The notes under the pieces were generated by a model. It did no database searches and was not told the origin of the DNA. It saw only the letters and a program-made list of their open reading frames with translations. The translations under genes were made by a program, and so were the position numbers. A stretch of 64,000 nucleotides of DNA from Aspidapion aeneum. Lineage: Eukaryota > Arthropoda > Insecta > Coleoptera > Brentidae. The stretch is taken from assembly GCA_963576565.1 (NCBI GenBank), contig OY755039.1:73550771-73614770 (forward strand), written 5' to 3'. Positions 1 to 12,800 of this stretch are shown here, piece by piece (position 1 is the first letter of the stretch; each line of letters begins with the position of its first letter).

Positions 1-630
1 GGTAAAAGTAAAAACAGCACGTAATATAACGATTGTTTCACCAAAAATTTACAATCGCGCGACAAGGTTAAATATACTACATTTTCGTATTGTGAAAAAG
101 CTTAAAGATCACTGAGATTTAGATTTAGATCTCAAAGTTGCTCACACTTTACCGCAAAACTACAAATTTATTGAGAAAAGCTTTTTGAAAAAATATGTAG
201 AGACAAAAACTAACTAAAGACCGAGAAAAAAACCTATCAAATTAGATTATCCGATATCTGAGCCGTCTGCGTACTACCTTTGTCAAGATACGTAACACAA
301 AATTTCGACTAATATAATGGGATTGGTTTTGGGGATCCTTCGTTACGCTCCAAAGGATAACGATATCTGTTAAAAAAATCTTTACACACAACAATGTATA
401 CCTTTGAAACTAAGCCGATCCATTTTAGCTCAACTAGGTGGAAATTTCATACCTTTTGAAATTTAAGCAATTTTATTTAAGCTCAAATTCTTTTCGAAAC
501 AATTGTTTAGAGCTCAGATACGTCGGCGACGTCTCGTTTAAAGAATAATTTAATTATCTAAAATGAAGTTCTTTATACATTTTATCTAAAGTTTCCTTTT
601 TAAAAAAGTTGGTTAAAACTTAACTTTATT
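1..630. other. AT-rich sequence without a recognisable gene
   Basis: No ORF of note and no repeat structure that I can support. It is the 5' flank of the truncated retrotransposon that begins somewhere near 630-660. The exact junction cannot be placed by eye. Confidence 0.5.
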
Positions 631-639
631 CTGCATATA

Positions 640-2477
640 ACGTTATTTAGATTAAACACCCTCAAAGTATCAATGGAAAAATGGAAAACAACACTAAGTA
701 TAAACACAACTAAATCCAAATTCACAATCGATAACATTGAAATAAAACGAGGTATCTTTCAAGGCGACGCGCTTAGCGCACTATGGTTTTGTATGTCAAT
801 AAACCCACTATCAAACATGCTGAATAAAACAAAGAAAGGCACAACCATAGGAAACACCATCATTAGTCACCTTCTCTATATGGATGACCTTAAAATGTAT
901 GCAGACAACAAAGAAAACATTGAAAAGCTTATCAAAACCACCAAAACGTTTAGCGAAGACATCCATATGGAATTCGGACTAGATAAATGTCGAATAAACG
1001 CAATGGAAAGAGGTAAATGGAAAAAACATGAAGGATATGACATAGGTGCAGAAAAGGAACAAATAGAAGGAATGGAAATAGACGAACTTTATAAATACCT
1101 AGGATACCAACAAGCTAGAGGAATAGATCAAAAAGAGAGCAAAGCGACACTAAGAAACCAATTTAAAGAAAGAGTACGGAAAATATTGAAAACGAAACTC
1201 AACAGCAAAAACACATCAAAAGCGATAAACACGTACGCGATATCAATCCTCACATACAGCTTTGGAGTACTTAATTGGACAGACACAGAACTTGAAGAGC
1301 TCAACAGAGACATCCGCACTCTAGGCACAAAATTTTGCAAACATCACCCTCGCAGCTCACTAGAAAGAGTAAACATACCACGAGAAAATGGAGGACAAGG
1401 TATCACAGACATAGCAAAACACAATGAAAAACAAATAAAAAATCTAAGAAAATACTTTATTGATGAAAACTCAAATAACCAAACATACCAGGCTCTAAGA
1501 AAACTAGACAACAAACTAACTCCACTAAACCTAGCAGATAACAATATCGAGCAACCTGCAGAAGATAACATAGAAGAGAGATGGAAAAGAAAAGAGCTAC
1601 ACGGACGCTACCCAGCAATACTGGCGCAACAACATATCAACAAACATGCTTCTTTTATGTGGCTGAAACTAGGATACCTATTTCCCGAAACAGAAGCATT
1701 CATTATAGCAATCCAAGATCAGGTTGTTGCAACACGAAACTATAAAAAATACATAATGAAAGAACACATCCCAACGGATAAATGTCGAATGTGCGGGAAT
1801 CAAACCGAGTCCATCGACCATATAATAAGCGGTTGCCAAACAATGGCTCCAAAAGAATATACGAAAAGACACGACAACGTTGGGAAAGTGATCCACCAAG
1901 AACTCCTAAAGCTAAACACTGAACTAACAGAAACAACTCCCTATTATAAGTACAATCCAGAAAGCGTTATCGAAACTGAAAACTATAAGATATACTGGAA
2001 CAGAGAGATAGTAACAGATATACCCATACAGCACAACAAACCAGACATGGTGTTTACAGACAAAAAATCCAAGCATACTTACCTGATAGACTTCTCCGTT
2101 CCACTAGCTACAAACCTGCAAAAGAAACACACAGAAAAAATTAATAAATACCTACCTCTCGCAAATGAAATAAAGGACATGTGGAACCAGGAAAGAGTCA
2201 CCATTGTACCAATCATAATAGGAGCAACTGGAGAAATCCCGCATACCCTCTTAGACAGTCTTAAGACGCTGAACCTAAAAGAAAAAATTTATCATCAGTT
2301 GCAAAAAATAGTACTCATTGAAACTAGTGGAATTGTCAGACGAGTACTGAACGACAACACCACAAGTCATTAAATAAAACTTACCTGTTTTCTTGCATCT
2401 AATGCCGAAAAAGGTAAGAAGCCATATCCAGATACGTCTGTGGAACCTGAAAATAATAATATAAATAATAATATATA
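640..2477 (+). mobile_element. R4/Dong-like RLE non-LTR retrotransposon, copy 1 (5'-truncated)
   Basis: The element starts inside the reverse transcriptase domain, so its N-terminal Myb-like region and the first RT blocks are missing. This is the usual result of incomplete target-primed reverse transcription. The 3' part is complete: RT palm, zinc knuckle, RLE domain, a short 3' UTR (2374-2455), then a degenerate A/T tail merging into a long (TAA)n run. The next element starts directly at the far end of that run. Assignment to the R4/Dong clade rests on the YMDD RT motif, the CCHC plus PD...D endonuclease and the TAA association. Confidence 0.8.
673..2373 (+). pseudogene. 5'-truncated RT plus restriction-like endonuclease ORF (copy 1)
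   Basis: An uninterrupted 566-codon frame, but only the C-terminal half of the roughly 1,100-residue family protein. Visible in order: RT block RGIFQGDALSALWFC near residue 30; catalytic YMDD near 69; FGLDKC just after; thumb motif YKYLGY; zinc knuckle CX2CX8HX4C near 371; then the endonuclease with RHD, KPD near 455 and a second acidic residue 14 positions later (IDF). The first Met is internal to the family protein (homologous to MEKW in copy 2), so it is not a natural start. Similarity to copy 2 seems to run a few codons upstream of it. The protein would lack the RT fingers and DNA-binding N-terminus, so this copy should be inactive despite having no stop. Confidence 0.85.

Positions 2478-2557
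<80 letters not shown>
2478..2557. repeat. (TAA)n microsatellite between copies 1 and 2
   Basis: About 27 perfect TAA units, preceded by imperfect AAT/ATA tracts from 2455. It is both the 3' tail of copy 1 and the insertion site of copy 2, whose first base is the C at 2558. Confidence 0.97.
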
Positions 2558-2558
<1 letters not shown>

Positions 2559-5500
2559 TCGTGGCAGTTGCTGGACCTGCTATCGGGGGCCGCCTCTCGC
2601 GATGAGGTACGCTCGTCAGCCCTTGAAAAAGGCTGAAGGGTAACGGGGAAATAAAATACCCGGGGTGGACAAAAACCAGCAAACCGTCTAGTGGGCTAGC
2701 ACCCCAAAGGGCGTGATATGTAGTCGCTATAAGGACGAGGCGAAAGCGATACTCAGGCGTGGCAGAGGATCAGGCTAACTCTGTTCGGAACCGCCTAGAA
2801 GACCCCCCCCCCGCCTGTCTTAGGAGAAGATGAACCAGGTGGCATCCCCCTAAGAAGGCACTCCACCGACCCGCATCAAAATGGACCTGACACCCCCAAT
2901 GCCATAACAGTTCCAGACAATGTTGCTCATCAGGCAGATGAGCCCATAGCTGGAAACCGAAGAAGAGGCAATGTGCGATTTAAATGGACAGAAGAAATGA
3001 ACATATACCTTTATCGTACATACCTACTACTCACAAAAATGGAAACAGACAAAACTCCCTACGGACACAGACTACACCAAGATATGCTACAGAAATTCCC
3101 ACAACTAGCTGGTAAAACCTTGATGAACATACTCAGTCAAAGACGAGAGCTGTTCACAAAACACAGACTATCGCATGATATTGTGCAACAAATTCGCACC
3201 GAAGTAGAGGTGGAACTTGGGATGCGAGCACCGCCAGTTGAGGAGCAACAAAATCGAAATTACGACCAAACAACAGAAAATTATGAAAATGATATGCACA
3301 ACCCGGAAGAACAAGAAGTATACAACAAACTTGAAAACAACATACAACGATACCAAGGTCTAAACCCCATTTTAAGACCAAATCTACCCAAGTTAAAAAC
3401 ATGCAAAGACACAAATAATATAATTGTACAAGTCAACAATGCTCTAATCCACAGAGTGACTGCTTGTGAAAACCTACAGGGCTTACACGACCTCACATAT
3501 GCAGCAGCAAAAACAACAATTGAACTTCACAACCAAAAGACAATGAGAAAAACAACGCCCAAAGAACAAACGACACAACCAAGATGGGAAAAGAGGTTAA
3601 CTGCAAAAATCGCGAAAATAAGGGCAGAAATTGGACAGCTAACACAAATGCAAAATAAAAATATTAAAAACAGGAAGACGGAAACAAAAGCAAACCAAAT
3701 TATCCAAAGATACGCAAACAAGTCCAATGGAACAATCATCGAAATTATCGACTTTCTAAAACAAAGACTACAGGTATAGAGTCATAGACTCAGACGTTAT
3801 CGAATATCCTACCAACGAAAAATAGAAAACAGATTGTTCAATACGAATCAGAGGCTCTTCTACCGACAACTTCTAAATCCAAAAACCGACGCAGAGAATG
3901 GAGAATACCCAACGCGAGAAAGTGTCAGAGAATTTTGGAGAAATATCTGGGAGAAACCAGCAAGTCATAAACACAACGCTGATTGGATGACACTCGAGAA
4001 AAAAAGAGTGGAACATATACCAGCTATGCTACCAGAAACAATAACATTGGAAGACCTAAAAAACACCTTGTCAAAAGCACACAACTGGAAAGCGCCAGGA
4101 CCAGATGGCATTCATAACTTCTGGTATAAACGATTCACACACTTACATGAAAAACTGGCTTATCTTCTTACAGATATTCTTAACCACCCAGAAAATCTAC
4201 CTAAATTCTTCACAATGGGAAATACCTACCTGCTCCCCAAATCGACACACCCACAACCAGACCCGTCAAAATATAGACCGATTACATGTCTGCCCACCAT
4301 ATACAAGATTTTGACAGGCATTCTCGCAGACAAGCTGTACAGACATATGACGAGAAACAATCTTCTCGCAGAAGAACAAAAAGGTTGCAGAATGAAATCA
4401 CAGGGCTGTAAAGAACAACTAGTAATAGATACAGTCATAACGAAAGATGCAATTAAAAATCACAGAACCTTATACACAGCATTTATTGACTATCAGAAAG
4501 CATTCGACAGCGTTCCGCACACCTGGCTAATTGAGAGTCTTAATATATATAAGGTAAACCCCCAAATTACAAATTTCCTAAAAATAGCGATGGAAAAGTG
4601 GGAGACAAACCTTTTGATATCAAACTCAAAAATAGAACCACTAAAAATGCGAATAAGTAGAGGGATTTACCAAGGCGATGCGCTAAGTGCTTTGTGGTTT
4701 TGTATTGCTATCAATCCACTATCCAATGCTATAAACAGCAAGAAATCCGGATATAAAATACCAGCGAGCAATCAGCAAGTAAGTCATCTAGTATATATGG
4801 ATGATCTGAAACTCTTTTCAGAGACAAACAATGGCATAAAAAATCTCCTTAGACAAACAGAAATTTTCTCAGCTGATATATCCATGAACTTTGGCTTGGA
4901 CAAGTGTAGAATTAACAGCCTTGTGAAAGGTAAGTGGCAAAGAAGTGACGACTTTGAAATGTTACAAAGATCTGGAGGAGGTACGATTGCAGCTATGGAT
5001 AAAAATGAATCCTACAAATATCTTGGTTTTCTGCAGTCACAGGGGATAGACGAAAAGTTGGTAAAACAACAACTGATAAACAAAATGAAAGAGCGGATAA
5101 AAGCCATTCTGAAGACTCAGCTGTCAGCTAGAAACAAAATCAGTGCAACAAATACACTCGCAACACCGGTTGTCGCATACAGTTTTGGAGTGGTAAAATG
5201 GACCGAAACAGAGCTGGAAGAAGCAAATCGATCCCTAAGGAAACTCTACACTAAGTACAGATCTCACCACCCAAGAGCATGTAAAGAACGGTTTCATCTC
5301 CCACGGAGCCAAGGTGGAAGAGGAATTACTGACCTACGACTCCTACACAAGCAACAAATCAACAATCTAAGAGAGTTTTTCCTTAAAACTGGTGAGAATT
5401 CCTTATTTCATGCTGCAATAAACACCACAGACAAACAGCTCACACCTCTCCAACTCTGCAAGGGAAATTATAGTTGTGATCCTGAATACAACATAAACAC

Positions 5501-6375
5501 TCAAACACAAAAATGGCATCAGAAAGAACTACATGGAAGATACCCTCATACACTTAACCATGATGACATAGATCAAAAAGCATCAAGAAGTTGGCTACTT
5601 AAGGGTAACATCTTTTCAGAAACTGAAGGCTTTCTCTGTGCTATTCAGGATCAAGTAATTCCCACAAAGTCATATCAAAAATACATTGTCAAAGACCCCA
5701 ATATAACAAACACAAAATGCAGACTCTGTGGACAAGGGCACGAAAACATTGAACACATAATAAGTAGCTGTACGACGCTTGCTCCAAAAGACTACACAAA
5801 CAGACATAATGATGTGGCAAAAATTATACACAGAGAATTAGGAATAAAATATGGTTTATTACAGAACCGGGAACCATACTATAAATACAACCCGCCACCT
5901 ATCACTGAGAACGAAAAAACAACAATGTACTGGGACAGAAGCCTACAAACAGACCACCCAGTCCAACACAACAAACCAGACATATTTGTGTTAGATAAGG
6001 AAAATAACGAGATTCTAATCATTGACATCGCGATACCAACACCAACAAATATACATAAAAAGCACAAAGAAAAAATTGAAAAGTACTTACTTTTAAGCGA
6101 AGAACTAAAGAAAATCTGGAGGGTGGACAGAGTGCAAATTGTCCCAGTTATTATTGGAGCAACCGGAGAAATCCCAAAGAAACTGTTCAATGCACTAAAA
6201 ATCTTGACTGTCCCGGAAAAGTTCTACCTAGAAATGCAGAAAGCTGTGATCTTATCCACCTGTAACACAGTAAGGAGAGTTTTGAACATTAACAAGTAAC
6301 AATAACAAAAAGTGTATGTCTTGCTCTACTTACCAAAAGCCGACATACTCTTATACTTACCGTAAAAACGAGCAA
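2558..6375 (+). mobile_element. R4/Dong-like RLE retrotransposon, copy 2 (near full length)
   Basis: The element begins abruptly after the TAA run with a GC-rich leader of about 0.3-0.4 kb, quite unlike the AT-rich coding part. It then has one long reading frame, a short 3' UTR and an A-rich/(ATA)n tail at 6377-6411. It is the most complete of the chain. Its only clear coding lesions are one TAG (3777) and perhaps a length change in a ten-C run near 2803-2812. Confidence 0.85.
2973..6299 (+). pseudogene. Retrotransposon polyprotein, Myb-like domain, RT and RLE; one in-frame TAG
   Basis: Two open stretches, 2973-3779 and 3780-6299, lie in the same frame and are separated only by the TAG at 3777-3779. 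Together they span the whole family protein, about 1,109 codons. The frame is also open upstream from about 2799 with a proline-rich N-terminus, so the real start is probably further 5'; position 2973 is a GTG, not a proven start. The N-terminal part (FKWTEEMN...) resembles a Myb/SANT-type DNA-binding segment and matches copy 4. The RT has GPDGIHNFW, KYRPITCLP, FIDYQKAFD, RGIYQGDALSALWFC and YMDD (about residue 320 after 3834). A CX2CX8HX4C knuckle is near 628, and RLE residues RHN and KPD-X14-D near 713. One point mutation appears to separate it from a continuous ORF, so it may be recently silenced. Confidence 0.85.
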
Positions 6376-6376
6376 C

Positions 6377-6521
6377 AAAAAAAAAAAATAATAATAATAA
6401 TAATAATAATACTGTTAAAAGAATCGCAAATTGAAAGCAACGTGAATGATCCTGAATCCCACGTTGTTAAACAGCCCTGCAAAGGAGGAAAAAAAAAAAA
6501 TAATAATAATAATAATAATAA
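6377..6521 (+). mobile_element. Short 5'-truncated retrotransposon 3' end between two (TAA)n tracts
   Basis: The (ATA)n tail of copy 2 at 6388-6411 is followed by about 85 bp of unrelated sequence, then an A12 run and a second (TAA)n ending at 6521. The size and the A-plus-TAA tail fit an extremely truncated insertion of another TAA-targeting element. The sequence matches none of the neighbouring 3' UTRs, so this is inference. Confidence 0.4.
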
Positions 6522-9500
6522 CCCCGCACGGGGTAAGATATATGGCTCGTACGCGTGAGCAGTGGAATGTTATGCATCCTGAGCATAATACATTTACTGC
6601 TCAGAGCCCGCGAGACTATGTATCCTACCTTCGGCGAAGGGGATATGTAAGAAGACCTCAACAGCCGGCAGTACCTGTGGTACAGGAATTGCAGGTACAT
6701 GTGGCTGAAGAGGTACTTCCCATTGCACCAGAAGAGAGTCTTCAAGACCGCAGGGCGCTACACAAGATAAAGCGCCCGAAGCCACAAGACCTAGCTAGAG
6801 CGGACGCAGAGCTGTTGAAACAGAAGAAGCTGACATCTGGCGCATTAATTGTCTCGTCTACGAGGCAGCTTGCTCCGTGTCGCCCAGGGCGCCCAATAGG
6901 GACCCCTGCGGCGACAGGGCGCAACGCCGAGTGAAGAAGATGGAAGCAAAAATCCTCTCAGCAAGGCAGCACGCATCCCGTATACAGTGTGTGGTGGAAT
7001 ACAAATTGGCAGGCAGGCCTTCTACGCCAAAAGTGCGCCGCATAGCGGCCAACCTGCGACGCACCCACCACACACTGAACGAAGCACTGTTGCAGACCAT
7101 CAAGCAGCAGTGCTGCGAAAGGATACGGATGTTAGTGACTGCCAAACAAAATCTAATTCGGCGGGCGAGGGGTATTTCGGAAAATAAATTATTTTTCGAA
7201 AACCCCAGTCGCCTATTTCAGACGCCGCCGAGGATTATTAACGATCCTCCGACCGCTGAGAGGGTGGAAAACTTCTGGAGGGGTATTTACGAGGTAACTC
7301 GGCCGCTCAACGTAAACACACCAGCCCTGGCACAGTTTGAAACCTTCGTGAGGGGGTTTCCACCACCTGAGCAACTGTGCCCACCAATAACCGTGGAGGA
7401 AGTTCGAAGTGCTCTTACGGGTGCTAAGAACTTTGCTGCCCCTGGGCCTGATGGAATTAACACCTACTGGTGGAAAAAATTTCCATCAACCCATGAGGCC
7501 CTTGCCCGAATTTTTAACGCCTGGGTTAATGAGGGGCAGCCGATCCCTCCCTGGTTTATTGAGGGGCGAACCGTCCTTCTCCCCAAGAACGGAGACTTGT
7601 CCAACCCAAAGAACTATCGCCCGATAACATGTTTAAACGCCTGTTACAAGATTTTTACGCGACTCTTGTACCAGCGGATACTCCAAGCCATGGGTCCCGT
7701 GTTTAGTGGAGTATACGAGCAGCGAGGGTCAAAGAAAGGCGTAGCCGGCTGCAAGGAGAACCTTCTAATAGACCGATGTGTCACACAGGACTCCTTCCAG
7801 TACAAGCGAAACCTTTTGATGACCTGGATTGATTACCGTAAGGCCTTTGACACAACTTCTCATGAACTTATTATTCACCTTTTGAGAGGCCTTGCGGTGC
7901 CAGATCCCATAGCGAGATGCATTTCAGGAATGATGTCATTTTGGAAGACCCGATTTACCATATGTACGGGTAACGCAAAGGTGTCGACTGAATTGGTGTC
8001 GTTCCGACGGGGAGTGTTTCAGGGTGATTCCCTCAGCCCACTCCTCTTTTGCGTCTCGCTACTTCCGTTATCCGTTGCTTTGCGGAACACAAAGGGATAC
8101 ATGTGCGGTGCTCCTGGCCGTAGAACCCATAAGGTTACTCACCTCTTTTATATGGATGACCTTAAGTTCCACGCGTCGACGAAGAGAGACCTCGACCAAG
8201 CTCTTCGGATAGTACAGGAGTATACTCATGCGATCGGGATGGCGTTTGGGTTAGATAAGTGTGCGACGGTTCAACTTAAGAAAGGACGCCATGCGGATCA
8301 CGCCGAGGACGCGCAACTAGTAGATGGGAGCATCCTACGACATCTGGATGCCGGAGAGACCTATACCTATCTGGGTGTTCCCCAGGGACACATCCATGAT
8401 AGTGTAGCAATAAAAGGGTCTCTTCGCGACAAGTATCAGCAGCGACTAAGACAAATCTGGAATTCAGAGTTGTCTGGAAAGAACAAAGTCGCTGCTACAA
8501 ATATGCTTGCCGTCCCTATAATCACTTACTCCTTTGGAGTCATTAAGTGGAACGTGAACGAGTTGCGTGAAATTGACGTGAAAACCCGCAAGAGGATGAC
8601 TCGATACCGAAGCCATCATCCTAAGGCGTCTGTCCAACGGCTTTACTTCCCACGTTATCAGGGAGGCCGTGGACTCTTAAGTTTGGAGTGTTTACACAGA
8701 CGGATAGTCCTAAGTACCGCGTGCGAAGTAATCAGAGACGAGGACCCCCTGCTATGCATGGTGCGTAACCATGAAACATTTGGGGTGGGGGCATTTCTTT
8801 TTAAAGCAGCACAAAGAGCAGCAGATGAGCTCCAAATAGTTTTCGACATAAGTCGGCGGCAGGAAAACTCCATTACAGAGTTGACCTGCCAAAGACTTAA
8901 AACCACCTTAAAGAATGCAGAGGTAGACTATTTATTACGTCTACATATGGATAAGCCATTGCACAGTGTTTTCTATAAAACCATTGAAAACACTGGCTTA
9001 TCCAAAAAGCTAAGCTTTGCATTCTTAAGGTTAGGTGCATTAAAGTCGGAAACTGAGGGGTTTATCATTGCTTGCCAAGACGGAGTCATCAACACCTTGG
9101 AACACCGAAGTCGCGTGATGGGTATACAGGTTCCTGATACAAGTTGTAGGGCCTGCCATAGGGCGCCGGAGACCTTATATCATTTGCTGTTCGCTTGCGG
9201 GCGCTATGCGGTCTCGGCGTATATCCATCGACACAACGCAGCGTTACGGGTGCTGTATTACCATCTAAGGCACTCGTACGGTGTTGATGATGCTCCAGTG
9301 CTGCCAGATGTCCCCTCTGATATTCCGTCCGTAGTGGAGAATGACAGAACCAGAATATACTGGAATTTCGCATTCCCCACACTCCGGCTTGTAAACGCTA
9401 ACAAGCCGGATATAGTACTCCTTCACAAAAATGACAAAATTATGTATGTCATTGAGTTCTCGGCTCCTGCCGAGACGAACATCATTGCCAAGGAGGAAGA

Positions 9501-9860
9501 GAAACGGACGAAATATCAGGATCTTCTCTTTGACCTACGCCGAGTGTACCGGGGCTATACAGTCAAGCTAGTGGTTTTGGTAATTGGAGCTCAGAGGCGC
9601 ACGGCAGACACTGCTCTCAGCTCTCAAGACCTTGCCGGCCTGCCTTGACAGGGCAGAGCAACTTGCAGGCAACATGCAGAAAGCAGTCATCCTCGGATCA
9701 TTGCGTCTACTCAGGGCACACGATGCGGAACACCGTTTCTACTAACCCCGCGGTTGGTGGGGAGTAGAAACGGTAACGGACCATCTTGGCTACTTGCACC
9801 CGTGTGAGTCGGAGCCGCGGGACCGCAAGTAAGGCCACCCAGAAAAAAAAATTATAATAA
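6522..9860 (+). mobile_element. R4/Dong-like RLE retrotransposon, copy 3 (GC-richer subfamily)
   Basis: It starts right after the TAA run with a C4-GCAC-G4 hairpin and ends in an A9 stretch and TTATAATAA at 9843-9860, where copy 4 begins. Base composition is visibly higher in GC than copies 1, 2 and 4. The protein is the most diverged of the four, so it is a separate lineage with the same target habit. The 3' UTR carries a perfect 12-bp inverted repeat around the stop codon (9732-9743 with 9763-9774). Confidence 0.85.
6542..9745 (+). pseudogene. Copy 3 polyprotein: RT plus RLE, with two frame changes
   Basis: An ATG 20 bases from the element's 5' end opens a frame running to 6934. The main frame (6877-9648, 923 codons) overlaps it in another phase, so there is either a frameshift near 6880-6930 or an overlapping-ORF design. 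The main frame has GPDGINTYWW near residue 190, SFRRGVFQGDSLSPLLFC, YMDD near 424, FGLDKC, the CX2CX8HX4C knuckle near 756 and KPD near 842. The second acidic endonuclease residue is Glu (VIEF) where the other copies have Asp. A frame change near 9595-9610 cuts off the conserved C-terminus (MQKAVIL...), which continues in another frame to the TAA at 9743-9745. No Myb-like segment like that of copies 2 and 4 was evident. Confidence 0.8.
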
Positions 9861-12800
9861 CCCCGCACGGGGTAGTATAGACAGCTTCTATACTAACGGG
9901 GACTGGCGACCCCGCGGCCCGAGCTCCCCGGCACCAGGGGGGATCTGGTGTAAACACCGCTCAGTGTGTTGGCAACTCACGAAGCGAGATAATTTTCACT
10001 TGCCGTGAATACAAGAAGAAAAAGATACTCGGGCGTGGCAGATAACCAGGCCTTATCTGCTCGGACACGTCAGGAAGATCCTAGGCCTGGCTCGAGTCAG
10101 GGTGAACCAAGTGGCACCCCCTCGAGAACGGACACCACCACACGCGAAATTGGAGCTGATAGCGATATTAGAACCGCAAACAGACAGCCTGACACACAAA
10201 ATGCTCCAGCTGCTGAAGGCAGCAAGAGCTACAGCCAGCGCTCACCCAAGCAGGAATACCCAGGAGACGCATGAAATGGACTTTGCAAATGAACCAAACA
10301 ATCATGCATATATTCTATCGAGTTACGGAACTGGGTACAAATAAAACAGGCTACAGAAAAAGAATGCACGAAGCATTTATCAGAGAATTCCCAAACCTTG
10401 ATGTTACTGAGCAAAGAGTGGTAGATCAATACCGAGCAATAATCAGAAATAAACTCCTTTCAGAAGACACCATTGAAACCATAAAAGCGGAAGTTCAAAG
10501 GGAACATAGAAGAAGCTCTCGACGACGTACCACTATCAACATGCGGCGTACCAACTCTGAACAGATACATCCTACGATAATTGCTGACAACCAACAACAA
10601 TTCGAACACAATGACGAAAACCATCCAGAACGACTAATTCTAGAACTGCAAAATGAGATACAAAAAGCAATGTTGGAATACGAGGGGATGGATCCGACCT
10701 CAAGACCTGCACTGCCAAGAATAAATTCTTCAAAGGACTTAGCTATTGCACTAGAAATTATGAACCAAAGAATTCTTCCTCAGTATATTAGTGAGGCGAC
10801 CTGTTTAGAAGCGGTCCACTCCGTCGTATGCTGCGCAGCATCGTCGATCGCCACAAACCTTGGAATTAGAGTAAAAAGAAAGAACTCTACGAAAAAGGGC
10901 CATAAAGTGTCCGAACCCGCCTGGTGTAAACGTCTGCAGCAGAGAATAGACAAACTGCGGAAAGAAATAGGTCAGCTAACTGAGTTCCAGAAAGGACACG
11001 AACAACGAGATTAAAAGTAAACAACGTACTCAGCAGAAATAAAATCCATACACTAAGAGATGTAGAAAACAACACAGTTCAATTATGTCTGGATACACTA
11101 AAACAGAAGCTTGGTAAACACGCTGCTCGACTAAGTAGATACAAGTGCAGTAACGATAGAAAACAAGACAACAAGCTATTTGCGAAATCGGAAAGAGTTT
11201 TCTACAGACGCTTAAACGAAACTGAGCATGACATGGCAACAAAATATCCTTCGAAAGAATCTATGGATACCTTTTGGAGGGAACAGTTGGCTACGCCTAT
11301 TAACGCGAATTTAGACGCAGCCTGGATACCTCAAGAGACTAACCGATTACGAAGCTACAATGATATGAATCACCGCCCATTTACAACAGCGGAAATGAGC
11401 AAAATAATTGGTCCAGATGGAGTCCAAAACTTTTGGTGGAAAAATCTGGTGTGTACTCACGATAAACTTACAGATTTTATAAATGAGATTCTGAGGCAAC
11501 CTGCCAAAATGCCTTGTTTCTTAACACAAGGAATCACGTATCTCTTACCAAAAGACAAGCAGAATACTGAAGATCCATCAAAATACCGCCCTATCACGTG
11601 CTTACCAACATTGTACAGCTTAATCACATCCTGCATTGCTAATCGACTGTATGATCATGTTACCCAAAATCAAATTTTAGCAGAGCAACAAAAAGGATGC
11701 ACAAAACACGCTATGGGCTGCAAAGAGCAGCTAATAATTGACTCTGTAATCTGCAATCAGGCATACTCGAAGCACCGGAACTTGTACATGGCTTAGATTG
11801 ACTACAAGAAAGCATTCGACTCGGTTCCACACGATTGGCTGCTAAACATCTTAAAAATATACAAAGTGGACAGATTTATGATTGACTTCCTGGAACATGC
11901 GATGAACTCCTGGCGTACGACTGTAATTTTGAATGAGGCTGATATCAAAACCAGTACAATTCCTATTAAAAGAGGTATTTTCCAGGGTGATTCACTTAGG
12001 CCGTTATGGTTATGTCTTGCATTGAACCCTCTTTCAAACAGACTGAACTCGACTGGATGCGGATTCAGTCTCAGAGAAAACAAGAGAGAACTTATCAAAA
12101 TCAATCATCTGCTGTACATGGATGATCTTAAATTAACTACATCAACTAGAAGACAACTAGAAGAGCTTCTTAAAATCGTTGAAGGGTTCTCCAGTGATAT
12201 AAAGATGTCGTTTGGCCTTGACAAGTGCAAAACAGTCAATATAGTTAAAGGCCATATTCAACCAAGAAACACAAGATGGGCAGCTAATTGAAGCACTAGT
12301 TGAAGGAAGTACATACAAATACCTCGGAATGAAACAACTTTACAGTATTGAACAGAAAACCATAAAAAAGGAATTTGAGCAAACATATACAAGTAGGGTT
12401 CGAAAAATATTAAAAACAAGGCTCAACAGTAAGAACTTATTTTCAGCCCTTAACACATACGCGGGTGCAGTCCTCACATATTCCTTCGGAATTATAAAAT
12501 GGACGCAAACGGAAATAGACTTGCTACAACGAAAAACTCGTGTACTTTTGACTAAACATAAAGTACATCACCCAAAAAGTGCAATAGAACGTACAATGCT
12601 ACAACGTTCAGAAGGGGGTAGAGGACTTGTGGATATCGGTGAAATCCATGATAGACAGATAGCCAATCTACGAGAATATTTTCGGAAAAAAGCAGTCCAG
12701 TCAGAATTATATAACGCTGTGTGTAAAGCAGATACATATTCACCATTAAACTTGAAATATGAGCAAGTACCAGTAAGACACTACCGAACTAAAGAAGAGA

